A stretch of 13,534 nucleotides of DNA from an uncultured Lachnospiraceae bacterium (GTDB taxonomy: Bacteria; Bacillota; Clostridia; Lachnospirales; Lachnospiraceae). This document shows, one piece after another, positions 1-6,372 of this stretch (position 1 is its first letter; each line of letters starts with the position of its first letter). A program made the position numbers and the translations under genes. A model generated the notes under the pieces. That model was not told where the DNA came from. It saw nothing but the letters and a program-made list of their open reading frames with translations, and ran no database searches. The DNA lies in assembly GCA_946633495.1 (NCBI GenBank), contig CAMPAX010000043.1:1-13534 (forward strand), given 5' to 3'.

Positions 1-912
1 TCCGAAGATCGCTCTTACGCTCTCGCTTCGGCCGGAGCCAAGAAGTCCGGTGAAACCGTTGACCTCTCCTTTGCGGATAGAATAATTAAAGGGAAATGCA
101 GCGGTGCTGGTAAGCTTCTCGGCCTCGTAGAATACCTCTCCCGAAGCCGCCTTCTTATCCTCAGAATCGGAAAGCTGGTTCAGTTCCTCCAGCTCCTTAC
201 CCATCATTTTCGCAACCAGCTGTACCTGGGGAAGATCTTCAATGAGATACTCTCCCACAAGTTCTCCGTTTCGAAGAACCGTGATCCTGTCGCATACCTC
301 ATATACCTGCTCCAGGAAATGGGTTACGAAGATGATGCCAACGCCTCTTGCCTTCAGATCCCGCATCAGGCTGAAAAGCATGTTGACTTCCTTGTCATCC
401 AGGGAGGATGTGGGCTCATCCAGGATCAGTACCTTACACTGCATGTCCACCGCACGGGCAATGGCCACCATCTGCTGCACCGCCAGGGAGCAATTGCTGA
501 GCTGCATATGGGCTCTTGCAGGAATCTGGAGATTCTGCAGGATCTCATCCGCCCGCTTTTCATAATCCTTCTGTTTTATCCATGCGTTCCTGCCCCGTCC
601 GATGAACATATTCTCTGCCACCGTCAGATTCGGACACAGGGTGATCTCCTGATAAACCGTACTGATTCCGTTATTCTGTGCGTCCTGAGGAGAAGCGATA
701 TGAACCTTCTTCCCCTCCACCTGTACTTCACCGCCATCCATGGGATAAACACCCGTAAGGATCTTGATCAGTGTTGATTTACCAGCGCCGTTTTCTCCCA
801 TCAGCGCATGGATCTCGCCACTTCTCAAGGTAAAATCCACATTATTGAGCGCAAGAACTCCGGGGAACCGCTTCTCTATCCCCCTCAGCGTCAGCAAACA
901 CGCTTCCTGCAT
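1..912 (-). CDS. Sugar ABC transporter ATP-binding protein, YtfR-like, partial (C-terminus beyond window)
   Basis: This is the ATPase of a CUT2-type sugar ABC importer; it powers uptake at the inner face of the membrane. The 304 visible residues hold the complete first nucleotide-binding domain: Walker A GENGAGKST (residues 39-47), Q-loop Q88, a signature region LSNCSLAVQQ (138-147) in place of LSGGQ as is usual for this family, Walker B VLILDEP (161-167) and switch histidine H198. The second domain has begun, with the degenerate Walker A GLLGSGRSES (289-298), so roughly 200 residues should lie off the left edge. The stretch FVTHFLEQVYEVCDRITVLR resembles E. coli YtfR (galactofuranose importer) from memory. 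The start ATG at 912 has AGGAGG eight bases upstream. The gene follows its binding-protein gene after 185 bp containing a stem-loop; permeases are expected next. The substrate is not fixed by the sequence. Confidence 0.93.
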   Translation of the reverse strand, partial: MQEACLLTLRGIEKRFPGVLALNNVDFTLRSGEIHALMGENGAGKSTLIKILTGVYPMDGGEVQVEGKKVHIASPQDAQNNGISTVYQEITLCPNLTVAENMFIGRGRNAWIKQKDYEKRADEILQNLQIPARAHMQLSNCSLAVQQMVAIARAVDMQCKVLILDEPTSSLDDKEVNMLFSLMRDLKARGVGIIFVTHFLEQVYEVCDRITVLRNGELVGEYLIEDLPQVQLVAKMMGKELEELNQLSDSEDKKAASGEVFYEAEKLTSTAAFPFNYSIRKGEVNGFTGLLGSGRSESVRAIFG

Positions 913-1034
913 ACCCTTTACCTCCTAACCAATCAATAAAGTGTCCTTTTCGCTACCCACCTGACACTGTCAAATTCATAATTCCGTCATGAATCTGTGC
1001 CGATTTTCGGCTGATTTTGCGTATTTTAAGCGCA

Positions 1035-1083
1035 AGAAAGCGCAGCCCGCTGTTTTTGACTATACAGCCTGACTGCGCTTTCT
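1035..1083 (-). other. Intercistronic stem-loop between binding-protein and ATPase genes
   Basis: AGAAAGCGCAG (1035-1045) pairs perfectly over 11 bp with CTGCGCTTTCT (1073-1083). Inside the loop, GCTGT (1049-1053) pairs with ACAGC (1064-1068). On the transcribed strand no T-run follows, so this is not a classic intrinsic terminator. It begins 14 bp after the stop of the binding-protein gene. It more likely stabilises the 3' end of the abundant binding-protein mRNA or causes partial termination or processing, lowering ATPase and permease expression. The pairing is seen; the role is inferred. Confidence 0.65.
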
Positions 1084-1097
1084 GATCTTCTTAGAGA

Positions 1098-2114
1098 TTA
1101 TTCGCCCAGTCCGTATTTATCGATGTCATCCTGGGTAATTGTCTTTGCGTCAAAGCCCTTTTCTTCGTTAATGATCTTCTTGGATGAAGGAGCCTTACCG
1201 CTCTTGATCAGGTCGCTGATGATCTGAGCCTGGAACGGGCTGCACTGTCCATCATAGTTCCACTTCTTTGCAAGCAGTTCGCGAAGAGCCCACTTGTTGC
1301 AGTCGAAGCCCATAACTATAACTTTGCCATCTACACCGTGTGTGATACCTGCTTCGTCAAGTGCTGCTACGGCACCCTTAGCCATACCATCGTTCTCTGC
1401 ATAGATTACATTGAAGCTTTCACCGCTGTTGATAACGGATTCTACGATCTTCTTAGCTTCTGCCTCATCCCATGTAGCTGTCTGCTGAACAACCTTCTTC
1501 ATCTTGCCGGATGCGAACTGTTCATCAAGAGCGCCTGTACGTCCGATCTGAGCATCACTACCCATAGCACCCTGGATATGAATTACATTGTACTCAGGCA
1601 GATTCTGATCCAGCAGCCACTTAACAGCTGTGTTACCCTCTGCAGCCATGTCGGAAACGACTGCTGCTTCATAGAGGTCATCACTTACATCGATCATACG
1701 GTCAAAGAGATATACTTTGATTCCGGATTCTTTTGCTTTCTTCAGAACTTCGTCCCAACCTGTGGTCTCAGCTGCGGAGATCAGAAGATAATCAACGCCT
1801 TCCGTGATGAATCCCTGAGCTGCCTGAAGCTGCTCATCATTCTTAAGGCTGTAGGATGTCTTCAGCTCATAGCCGTTCTCCTTAGAGAATACAGACTCCA
1901 TGTCCTTAACGTTTGCTTCACGATAACCGGACTCTGACGGCGGATTGTTAACAACGCCGACCTTGATGGTTCCACCGCTCGGTGCAGCCGGAGCAGTTGT
2001 ATCTCCGCCACCGGAAGCGCCTGTTGTGGATGTGGAATTAGAACCACATGCAGCCATGCTGAGCATCATCGCACCTGTCAGTGCGGCACAGATCACTTTA
2101 CGAAACTTCTTCAT
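1098..2114 (-). CDS. Sugar ABC transporter substrate-binding lipoprotein (periplasmic-binding-protein type I fold)
   Basis: Predicted cell-surface lipoprotein that captures sugar for the ABC importer encoded next. The start at 2114 gives 338 residues and follows AGGAGGG with a five-base gap; an ATG 18 bp further upstream lacks such a site. A basic signal peptide (MKKFRK), a hydrophobic core and the lipobox MAAC place the lipidated cysteine at residue 23, followed by a Ser/Thr/Gly/Pro-rich linker. The mature part matches the ribose/YtfQ-type binding-protein family: a first strand near KVGVVNNPPSESGYREAN, ITEGVDYLLIS, TTGWDEVLKKAKESGIKVYL-like core, FDRMIDV, and VIYAENDGMAKGA in the second lobe. 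It is more divergent from E. coli YtfQ than the other lipoprotein in this window. It lies directly downstream of the sensor-regulator operon behind an operator-like repeat cluster, so its expression is probably induced by that system. Galactofuranose, arabinose and related sugars are all possible ligands. Confidence 0.93.
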   Translation of the reverse strand: MKKFRKVICAALTGAMMLSMAACGSNSTSTTGASGGGDTTAPAAPSGGTIKVGVVNNPPSESGYREANVKDMESVFSKENGYELKTSYSLKNDEQLQAAQGFITEGVDYLLISAAETTGWDEVLKKAKESGIKVYLFDRMIDVSDDLYEAAVVSDMAAEGNTAVKWLLDQNLPEYNVIHIQGAMGSDAQIGRTGALDEQFASGKMKKVVQQTATWDEAEAKKIVESVINSGESFNVIYAENDGMAKGAVAALDEAGITHGVDGKVIVMGFDCNKWALRELLAKKWNYDGQCSPFQAQIISDLIKSGKAPSSKKIINEEKGFDAKTITQDDIDKYGLGE

Positions 2115-2167
2115 AATACCCTCCTTTATCATAGAACCTTTTGTCTAACCCCGTAAGGTTGCTTCTA

Positions 2168-2198
2168 TGTATAGAAGTGTACTCCGAACCGGTTTCAA
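2168..2198 (-). promoter_or_regulatory. Putative promoter of the sugar transporter operon
   Basis: On the minus strand a -35-like TTGAAA (2193-2198) and a -10-like TATACA (2168-2173) are separated by 19 bp. This weak, long-spaced promoter would suit activator dependence. The -10 sits in an inverted repeat CTTCTAT/ATAGAAG (2162-2168 and 2171-2177). The -35 overlaps the palindrome AACCGGTT (2187-2194) in a TGAAACCGGTT context, which partly resembles a CcpA cre site but mismatches it at the 3' end. The leader to the start at 2114 also contains an AACCTT/AAGGTT inverted repeat (2135-2140, 2155-2160). Confidence 0.45.
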
Positions 2199-2210
2199 AG
2201 TAAATGAAGC

Positions 2211-2280
2211 ATCATTTTGACATAGTTGAAAATCATTTTGAAAAATCAGATTTGGTTAAAAATCATTTTATCATGGTTGA
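2211..2280 (-). promoter_or_regulatory. Three direct repeats of AAAATGAT, candidate operator for the AraC-type response regulator
   Basis: AAAATGAT on the minus strand occurs at 2262-2269, 2232-2239 and 2211-2218, with start-to-start spacings of 30 and 21 bp, close to whole helical turns. The outer two copies extend to matching 19-bp blocks (2262-2280 and 2211-2229; 16 of 19 identical, minus-strand pattern TCAAC-ATG--AAAATGAT). The cluster lies immediately upstream of the putative -35 and just after the response-regulator gene, whose stop codon falls inside the outermost block. AraC-family regulators typically bind tandem direct repeats about 21 bp apart next to -35. Repeats are seen; binding is inferred. 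Confidence 0.6.
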
Positions 2281-3542
2281 TTTTGATTCTGCTGGCGGTA
2301 TTCCGACGGGGTCATGCCGGTATTTTTCTTAAAAATGTAGCTGAAATAATGTGCATCATTATACCCTGACTCATGGGCGATCTGCGACGACTTCATATCC
2401 GTGGTCCTGAGCAGTTCCTTTGCCCGTCCCAGCCGAAGAAAGATCAGATATTCCGTAAATGTCTGGCCGCAGTGCTGGGAGAAAACGGTAGAAAAACGGC
2501 TGTTGCTCATATTGACGGCCTTTGCCACATCCTGCAGCATGAGGTTCGGATTCGAGAAATGCTGTGACATGTAGACTTTCGCATCATTGATCACCCCGGG
2601 AGTTCCCACTCCTCCTGCAGAGTCACCCATTTCTCTTGCTCCAAGGATCAGGGGGTCCGCTTCCGGACGTTCCTCCAGAATATGGCGGATATGTCTCGCT
2701 TTTTTAAAGCTGATCAGGATATCCGCCGGCTTTTCCACGATATCTCCGATACCGATCCGAAGCGCCTCGCAGCCTGCCCGTACCAGTTCCGTAGCCAGAG
2801 AGGAGGCAAAAGCATAAGCTCTTTCTTCTGTATCGGAGGATGAATCTCCCAGCACCAGGATCCTTGTCCCCGTCCGGCTTCCTGAGACGTGAAGGATCCC
2901 GCCGCCGGCTTCCGCCAATGCAGCTGCGGCTTCCTGCCCTTTCTCCACCGGAGAAAATGCAGCATCGATCACCACATAAAAGGACGCCGTAACCGGGCTT
3001 CCCATGGCATGCAGCTGCTTCAATGCATTTTCCGCATCCTCTTCCATGGCCTCATCCGAGAACAGAGAACCGATCAGTTTCTCCTTCAGGAAGCGGGCAT
3101 CTGTCCGCGGATTCATGGTTCCGGACATGCGTGCCCGAAGACTCTCCGCATGCTCCCGCTGTTTTTTCTCTTCCTCAAGCTGCGCCCCCACCTTATCAAG
3201 CGCTTTCCTTAAGTCCTCCACATCGATGGGCTTCAGCAGATATTCTCTTACCCCCAGCTGAAGGCACTGCCGTGCATATTCAAACTCATCGTATCCGCTG
3301 AGGATGATGATCCCGATCCATGGCATCTGGGTCCGAAGAACCTTACAGAGATCGATTCCGTCCATAAAAGGCATCTTGATATCCGTGATCACGATGTCCG
3401 GATTCGTGTCCCGGATCATGGGAAGTGCCATCTCTCCGTCCGGTGCTTCTCCCACCAGTGTATACGGCGTATCATCCCAGGGAAATGATTCCCGGATCCC
3501 TTCTCGGATCACCACCTCATCATCTACTATGAACACTTTCAT
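2271..3542 (-). CDS. AraC-family response regulator (YesN type)
   Basis: DNA-binding response regulator of 423 residues. The N-terminal receiver domain (about 1-120) has acidic residues D7 and D8, phospho-acceptor D54 in VITDIKMP, S82 and K104 in YLLKP. A coiled, charged linker and a variable middle region (about 120-315) follow. The C-terminal 100 residues form a double helix-turn-helix AraC/XylS domain, with LQDVAKAVNMSNSRFSTVF and IAHESGYNDAHYFSYIFKK as the two helix-turn-helix units and the family ending GMTPSEYRQ. The start ATG at 3542 is preceded by GAGGAG and overlaps the kinase gene by 23 bp, so the two are translationally coupled and surely cognate. The adjacent AAAATGAT repeats and transporter operon are the obvious target. 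Confidence 0.95.
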   Translation of the reverse strand: MKVFIVDDEVVIREGIRESFPWDDTPYTLVGEAPDGEMALPMIRDTNPDIVITDIKMPFMDGIDLCKVLRTQMPWIGIIILSGYDEFEYARQCLQLGVREYLLKPIDVEDLRKALDKVGAQLEEEKKQREHAESLRARMSGTMNPRTDARFLKEKLIGSLFSDEAMEEDAENALKQLHAMGSPVTASFYVVIDAAFSPVEKGQEAAAALAEAGGGILHVSGSRTGTRILVLGDSSSDTEERAYAFASSLATELVRAGCEALRIGIGDIVEKPADILISFKKARHIRHILEERPEADPLILGAREMGDSAGGVGTPGVINDAKVYMSQHFSNPNLMLQDVAKAVNMSNSRFSTVFSQHCGQTFTEYLIFLRLGRAKELLRTTDMKSSQIAHESGYNDAHYFSYIFKKNTGMTPSEYRQQNQNQP

Positions 3543-4989
3543 CTTCCGTTATCTCCTCTCTGGTTCTGCAGGGCACCCGGAAGCTGACCGTCGTTCCCGT
3601 CCGACCGCTTTCGATCAAAAGGCCCTCCTGCCGAGTGTAATATAACCGCAGTCTGAGGTTCACATTCACCAGGCCGAACCCGCCTGTACCCTCGCTGACG
3701 GTGGGCTGTCCTGCCTTCATTCTCTCTTTCAGCTCTGTCAGCTGCTCCTCTGTCATTCCTGTTCCCGTATCCGACACGGAGAACTCCAGCATATTCTCCA
3801 CAAGCCTTCCGCTCACCCGGATGGTTCCGCCCCCACGACAGTTTTTGATGCCGTGATAAAGCGCATTTTCCACCAAAGGCTGAAGCAGCAGTTTCAGGAT
3901 ATAATACTCGCCGATCTCATCCGGAATATCGATCTCATATCGAAGGATATCTCTGTATCTGGTCTGTTGGATGGTAAGATATCCCTCGATGTGCTTCCGT
4001 TCCTGGAAGATCGGGATCCAGTCAGCGCCGGAGGACAGACTGATGCGGAAGAAATCGCAGAGAGCTCCGGTCAGCTGGATGACCTCGTTCTTCTCTCCCG
4101 CCTCTGCCTTCCACACGATAGCATCCAAAGTATTATACAGGAAATGCGGATTGATCTGCGTCTGAAGGGTACGAAGCTCCGCTTTCCGTAGATTTCTCTC
4201 ATCCTGATGGCTCTTCTCCATCATCTCCTCCAGACGGTCTGCCATGGTATTGACTGAGATCGTCAGATTCCTGAGTTCCGTTACCTCTGTCTCCTTCAGT
4301 CTGGCATCCAAAGTTCCCTCCGCCAGCCTGGTTGTAACCTCCTCAAGTCTGTCAATGGGACGTTTTACAAATGCTGCCGTTTGCTTCATGGAGCGATTTC
4401 GCAGATACCATGCAAGAATGACAAAGATTCCTTCTCCCACGGCCGTGATCAGGATCAGAAGCTGAATCGTTGCACTTCGTTTCGCCGTGGATTCGATCTC
4501 CTTGGCGATATATTCGTTCAGCATACTGTCAACCAGGCTTGATACGCCGCGGATCTCATTCAGAACCTCCTCATTCTCCACGACCGACCGTTCTTCTTCG
4601 ATATTATCCCGGATTTGGTCTACATAATTTTCCAATGTCTGCATGGTTCGATCTGCCACCACCAAAGACAGACTGTCATCGTCATCGGCTTTTCCCATGA
4701 TCTGCTGGAGCGTTTCATGTACATCATGGATGGTGGTATAGATCTTGCTTTCCGCAACCGTCTCTTTTCCGCTGACGATGGCCCAGACGCTCTCAGGAAT
4801 CTTTTCTGACACCACCGTTTTCAGATTCGCAATGGTCTCCATCCGTTTAATGGCACTATGATACCGTCCGGCATACAGGAGCATGAAGACCAGACTGACG
4901 AAGACCGGAAAAACCAGCATGATCACCAGTCTCTGGCTCATGCTGTCGATCTTGCCGATAATGCTTTTTTCTTTCCTGATTTTCACCAT
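3520..4989 (-). CDS. Sensor histidine kinase, LytS/YesM family (HAMP, His_kinase, HATPase)
   Basis: Membrane sensor kinase of 489 residues. A first transmembrane segment (about 20-41) is followed by an extracellular, mostly helical, acidic region (about 42-173), a second transmembrane segment (about 174-195), a HAMP-like linker (about 198-255) and the His_kinase domain with phospho-acceptor H282 in QINPHFLYNTLDA. The ATPase domain has N-box VENALYHG (N375), DTGTGM (407-412) and the glycine-rich GTGGFGL (434-440). All catalytic elements look intact. No known small-molecule domain is visible outside, which fits sensing through a partner protein, most simply the sugar-binding lipoprotein encoded upstream. 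Start ATG at 4989 has only a weak AAGG upstream. The 243 bp before it hold a terminator and repeats, so expression may depend on readthrough. Confidence 0.94.
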   Translation of the reverse strand: MVKIRKEKSIIGKIDSMSQRLVIMLVFPVFVSLVFMLLYAGRYHSAIKRMETIANLKTVVSEKIPESVWAIVSGKETVAESKIYTTIHDVHETLQQIMGKADDDDSLSLVVADRTMQTLENYVDQIRDNIEEERSVVENEEVLNEIRGVSSLVDSMLNEYIAKEIESTAKRSATIQLLILITAVGEGIFVILAWYLRNRSMKQTAAFVKRPIDRLEEVTTRLAEGTLDARLKETEVTELRNLTISVNTMADRLEEMMEKSHQDERNLRKAELRTLQTQINPHFLYNTLDAIVWKAEAGEKNEVIQLTGALCDFFRISLSSGADWIPIFQERKHIEGYLTIQQTRYRDILRYEIDIPDEIGEYYILKLLLQPLVENALYHGIKNCRGGGTIRVSGRLVENMLEFSVSDTGTGMTEEQLTELKERMKAGQPTVSEGTGGFGLVNVNLRLRLYYTRQEGLLIESGRTGTTVSFRVPCRTREEITEDESVHSR

Positions 4990-5053
4990 CCGATACCTTT
5001 TCTACGATACAGGCCATTTCTTTGCAGTGCCTGAAGGGTCCTTCTTTTACTTC

Positions 5054-5114
5054 GGTCTGATAGATTCTTCGACCTGCGGTCTGACAGATTCTTCGGCCTT
5101 CGGCCTCAGAATGA
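5054..5114 (-). repeat. Tandem 24-bp direct repeat plus inverted repeat (REP-like intergenic element)
   Basis: Two abutting 24-bp units (5054-5077 and 5078-5101; 21 of 24 identical, beginning GGTCTGAYAGATTCTTCG) are followed by an imperfect inverted copy. ATTCTTCGGCC (5088-5098) can pair with GGCCTCAGAAT (5102-5112) with two mismatches. A further GGTCTGAC recurs at 5155-5162, on the far side of the terminator. GGCCTTCGGCC-type elements of this look are, from memory, dispersed in intergenic regions of many gut Firmicutes; this was not checked. Confidence 0.6.
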
Positions 5115-5115
5115 C

Positions 5116-5156
5116 AAAAAGCCGGAGATCCATACGGATCCTCCGTGAATCTCCGG
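5116..5156 (-). terminator. Intrinsic terminator after the sensor lipoprotein gene
   Basis: On the minus strand CCGGAGAT (complement of 5149-5156) pairs with ATCTCCGG (complement of 5122-5129). A small internal loop and a second 5-bp stem (5134-5138 with 5142-5146) close on a three-base loop. The stem is followed by GC and a TTTTT run (5116-5120). It lies 77 bp after the lipoprotein stop and before the kinase gene, so it would end or attenuate transcription inside the sensory module. Confidence 0.7.
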
Positions 5157-5232
5157 TCTGACTTGAATAATTTTAATGAAACCTGTAAGTACCTTTACAC
5201 CGTGAGAACGACATTGCCGGCTTGCGTTCCCG

Positions 5233-6291
5233 TCAGTACCCTCGTGCCGGTAGATCGGAGAGATCCTGCTCGTCGCTGAAGTATTTTTCTTCCGGGTGGA
5301 TCAGTTTATCCACCTTTTCTCCGTTCTTCAGCTTAAGAGCCGTATCCATCAGAGTGCTCCCCAGCATTGGAGTACACTCCACGATACAATTGATCTTCCC
5401 TTCCTTCAGGACGTTGATGGCATCCTGTCCGCCGTCCACGGAAATGATCACGATATCCTTGCCGGGGGTATATCCTGCCTGCTCGATCTCCGTCAGAGCC
5501 CCCAGTGTCATCTCGTCGTTATGGCTGTATACCACATCAATATCGCTTCCGTAGGTTTTCAGAAGCTCCCGCATGCATTCGGCTCCGCGGCTCTTCAGAA
5601 AGTCGCCGTTCAGACTTCGTATCACTTCCATCCGCGGATCCTTCCGGATGGTATCCATGAACCCCGCCTGGCGCTGCCGCATGGGGGTGGAATCTTCCGT
5701 ACCCGTGATCTCCACGATCTTCATATGATCCTTCTTAAGGGCATCTGTCTTCCGGATCAGATACTCTCCGGCCATCACACCTTCCTGATAAAAGTCCGCT
5801 CCGATGAGGCAGGTGGTAAGTCCTTCCTCCTTCGTACTGACATCTCTGTCAACCAGGATCACCGGTATCCCGGCCTCCTTCGCTTCCTTCAGTACATTGT
5901 CCCAGCCTTCCTCCACTATGGGAGAGAAAGCGATCACGTCTACTCTATAAGCGATGAAACGGCGAAGGGCCGCGATCTGATTCTCCTGCTTCTGATTCGC
6001 ATTTTCCAGCATCAGGCTGACACCGTATTCTTCAGCCTTCTTCTCGATATCCCTTGTATTTCCGATCCGCCATGCACTTTCGGATCCCAGCTGGCTGAAG
6101 CCCAATAAAAGCTTCGGTTCTTCCGTACCCTCTGCATCACCGCACCCGGACAGGAGCAATGTAAGGAGCAGTGTCATACATACAAGCCATACTTTATAAG
6201 TCCTTCGGGTAAAAACTCTTTTTCTGCCTTTTATTCCGGCTTTTATTCTTTTTTTGCTTCTTTCTTCCACCCCTGATCTCTCTCTGTCCAT
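5233..6291 (-). CDS. YtfQ-like sugar-binding lipoprotein, probable sensor partner of the adjacent kinase
   Basis: Extracytoplasmic sugar-binding protein of 352 residues. A long basic N-terminus (about 35 residues, rich in Lys/Arg) precedes a hydrophobic segment and the lipobox LLLSGC with C50. The mature domain strongly resembles E. coli YtfQ, the galactofuranose-binding protein, as recalled: LGFSQLGSESAWR, NQKQENQIAALRRFIAYRVD, VEEGWDNVLKEAKEAGIPVI, VDRDVS, RSLNGDFLKSRG and YSHNDEMTLGAL. No permease or ATPase gene adjoins it; the next genes encode a histidine kinase and its regulator. This is the gene order of the XylFII-LytS-YesN sensor of Clostridium, where a binding protein works as a receptor. 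The start is uncertain: ATG 6291 lacks a good ribosome binding site, and a GTG seven codons in is an alternative. It has its own promoter (6321-6349) and terminator (5116-5156). Confidence 0.9.
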   Translation of the reverse strand: MDRERSGVEERSKKRIKAGIKGRKRVFTRRTYKVWLVCMTLLLTLLLSGCGDAEGTEEPKLLLGFSQLGSESAWRIGNTRDIEKKAEEYGVSLMLENANQKQENQIAALRRFIAYRVDVIAFSPIVEEGWDNVLKEAKEAGIPVILVDRDVSTKEEGLTTCLIGADFYQEGVMAGEYLIRKTDALKKDHMKIVEITGTEDSTPMRQRQAGFMDTIRKDPRMEVIRSLNGDFLKSRGAECMRELLKTYGSDIDVVYSHNDEMTLGALTEIEQAGYTPGKDIVIISVDGGQDAINVLKEGKINCIVECTPMLGSTLMDTALKLKNGEKVDKLIHPEEKYFSDEQDLSDLPARGY

Positions 6292-6320
6292 ATATGCTTT
6301 TTTCTCACATAATGATGATG

Positions 6321-6349
6321 CTTACAAAATCAACCATTTCCGCTGTCAA
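6321..6349 (-). promoter_or_regulatory. Sigma-A-type promoter of the sensor lipoprotein gene
   Basis: A perfect -35 TTGACA (6344-6349, minus strand) and a -10-like TGTAAG (6321-6326; four of six consensus bases) are spaced 17 bp apart. Transcription would start near 6314, giving a leader of about 23 bases to the ATG at 6291. This separates the sensory module from the Hsp70-like gene that ends 23 bp upstream at 6373. Confidence 0.6.
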
Positions 6350-6372
6350 AGAATCACAACTGCAGTCTTCCG

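Noticed and set aside
138..147. Non-canonical ABC signature (protein residues 138-147 of the ATPase, LSNCSLAVQQ instead of LSGGQ) as a possible defect.
   Set aside because: Sugar ATPases of the YtfR/RbsA type commonly have such variant signatures in the first domain, so this is ordinary for the family.
242..777. Two plus-strand open frames of 107 and 152 codons.
   Set aside because: They lie entirely antisense to the ABC ATPase, whose motifs and ribosome binding site are clear; the plus frames resemble no family.
2187..2200. Possible CcpA catabolite-repression (cre) site TGAAACCGGTT overlapping the transporter -35.
   Set aside because: The 3' half mismatches the cre consensus at the conserved end, so it is not strong enough to list as a site.
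5296..6108. 270-codon plus-strand open frame.
   Set aside because: Antisense to the well-supported YtfQ-like lipoprotein; composition looks like the reverse of that gene, and no ribosome binding site or domain is seen.
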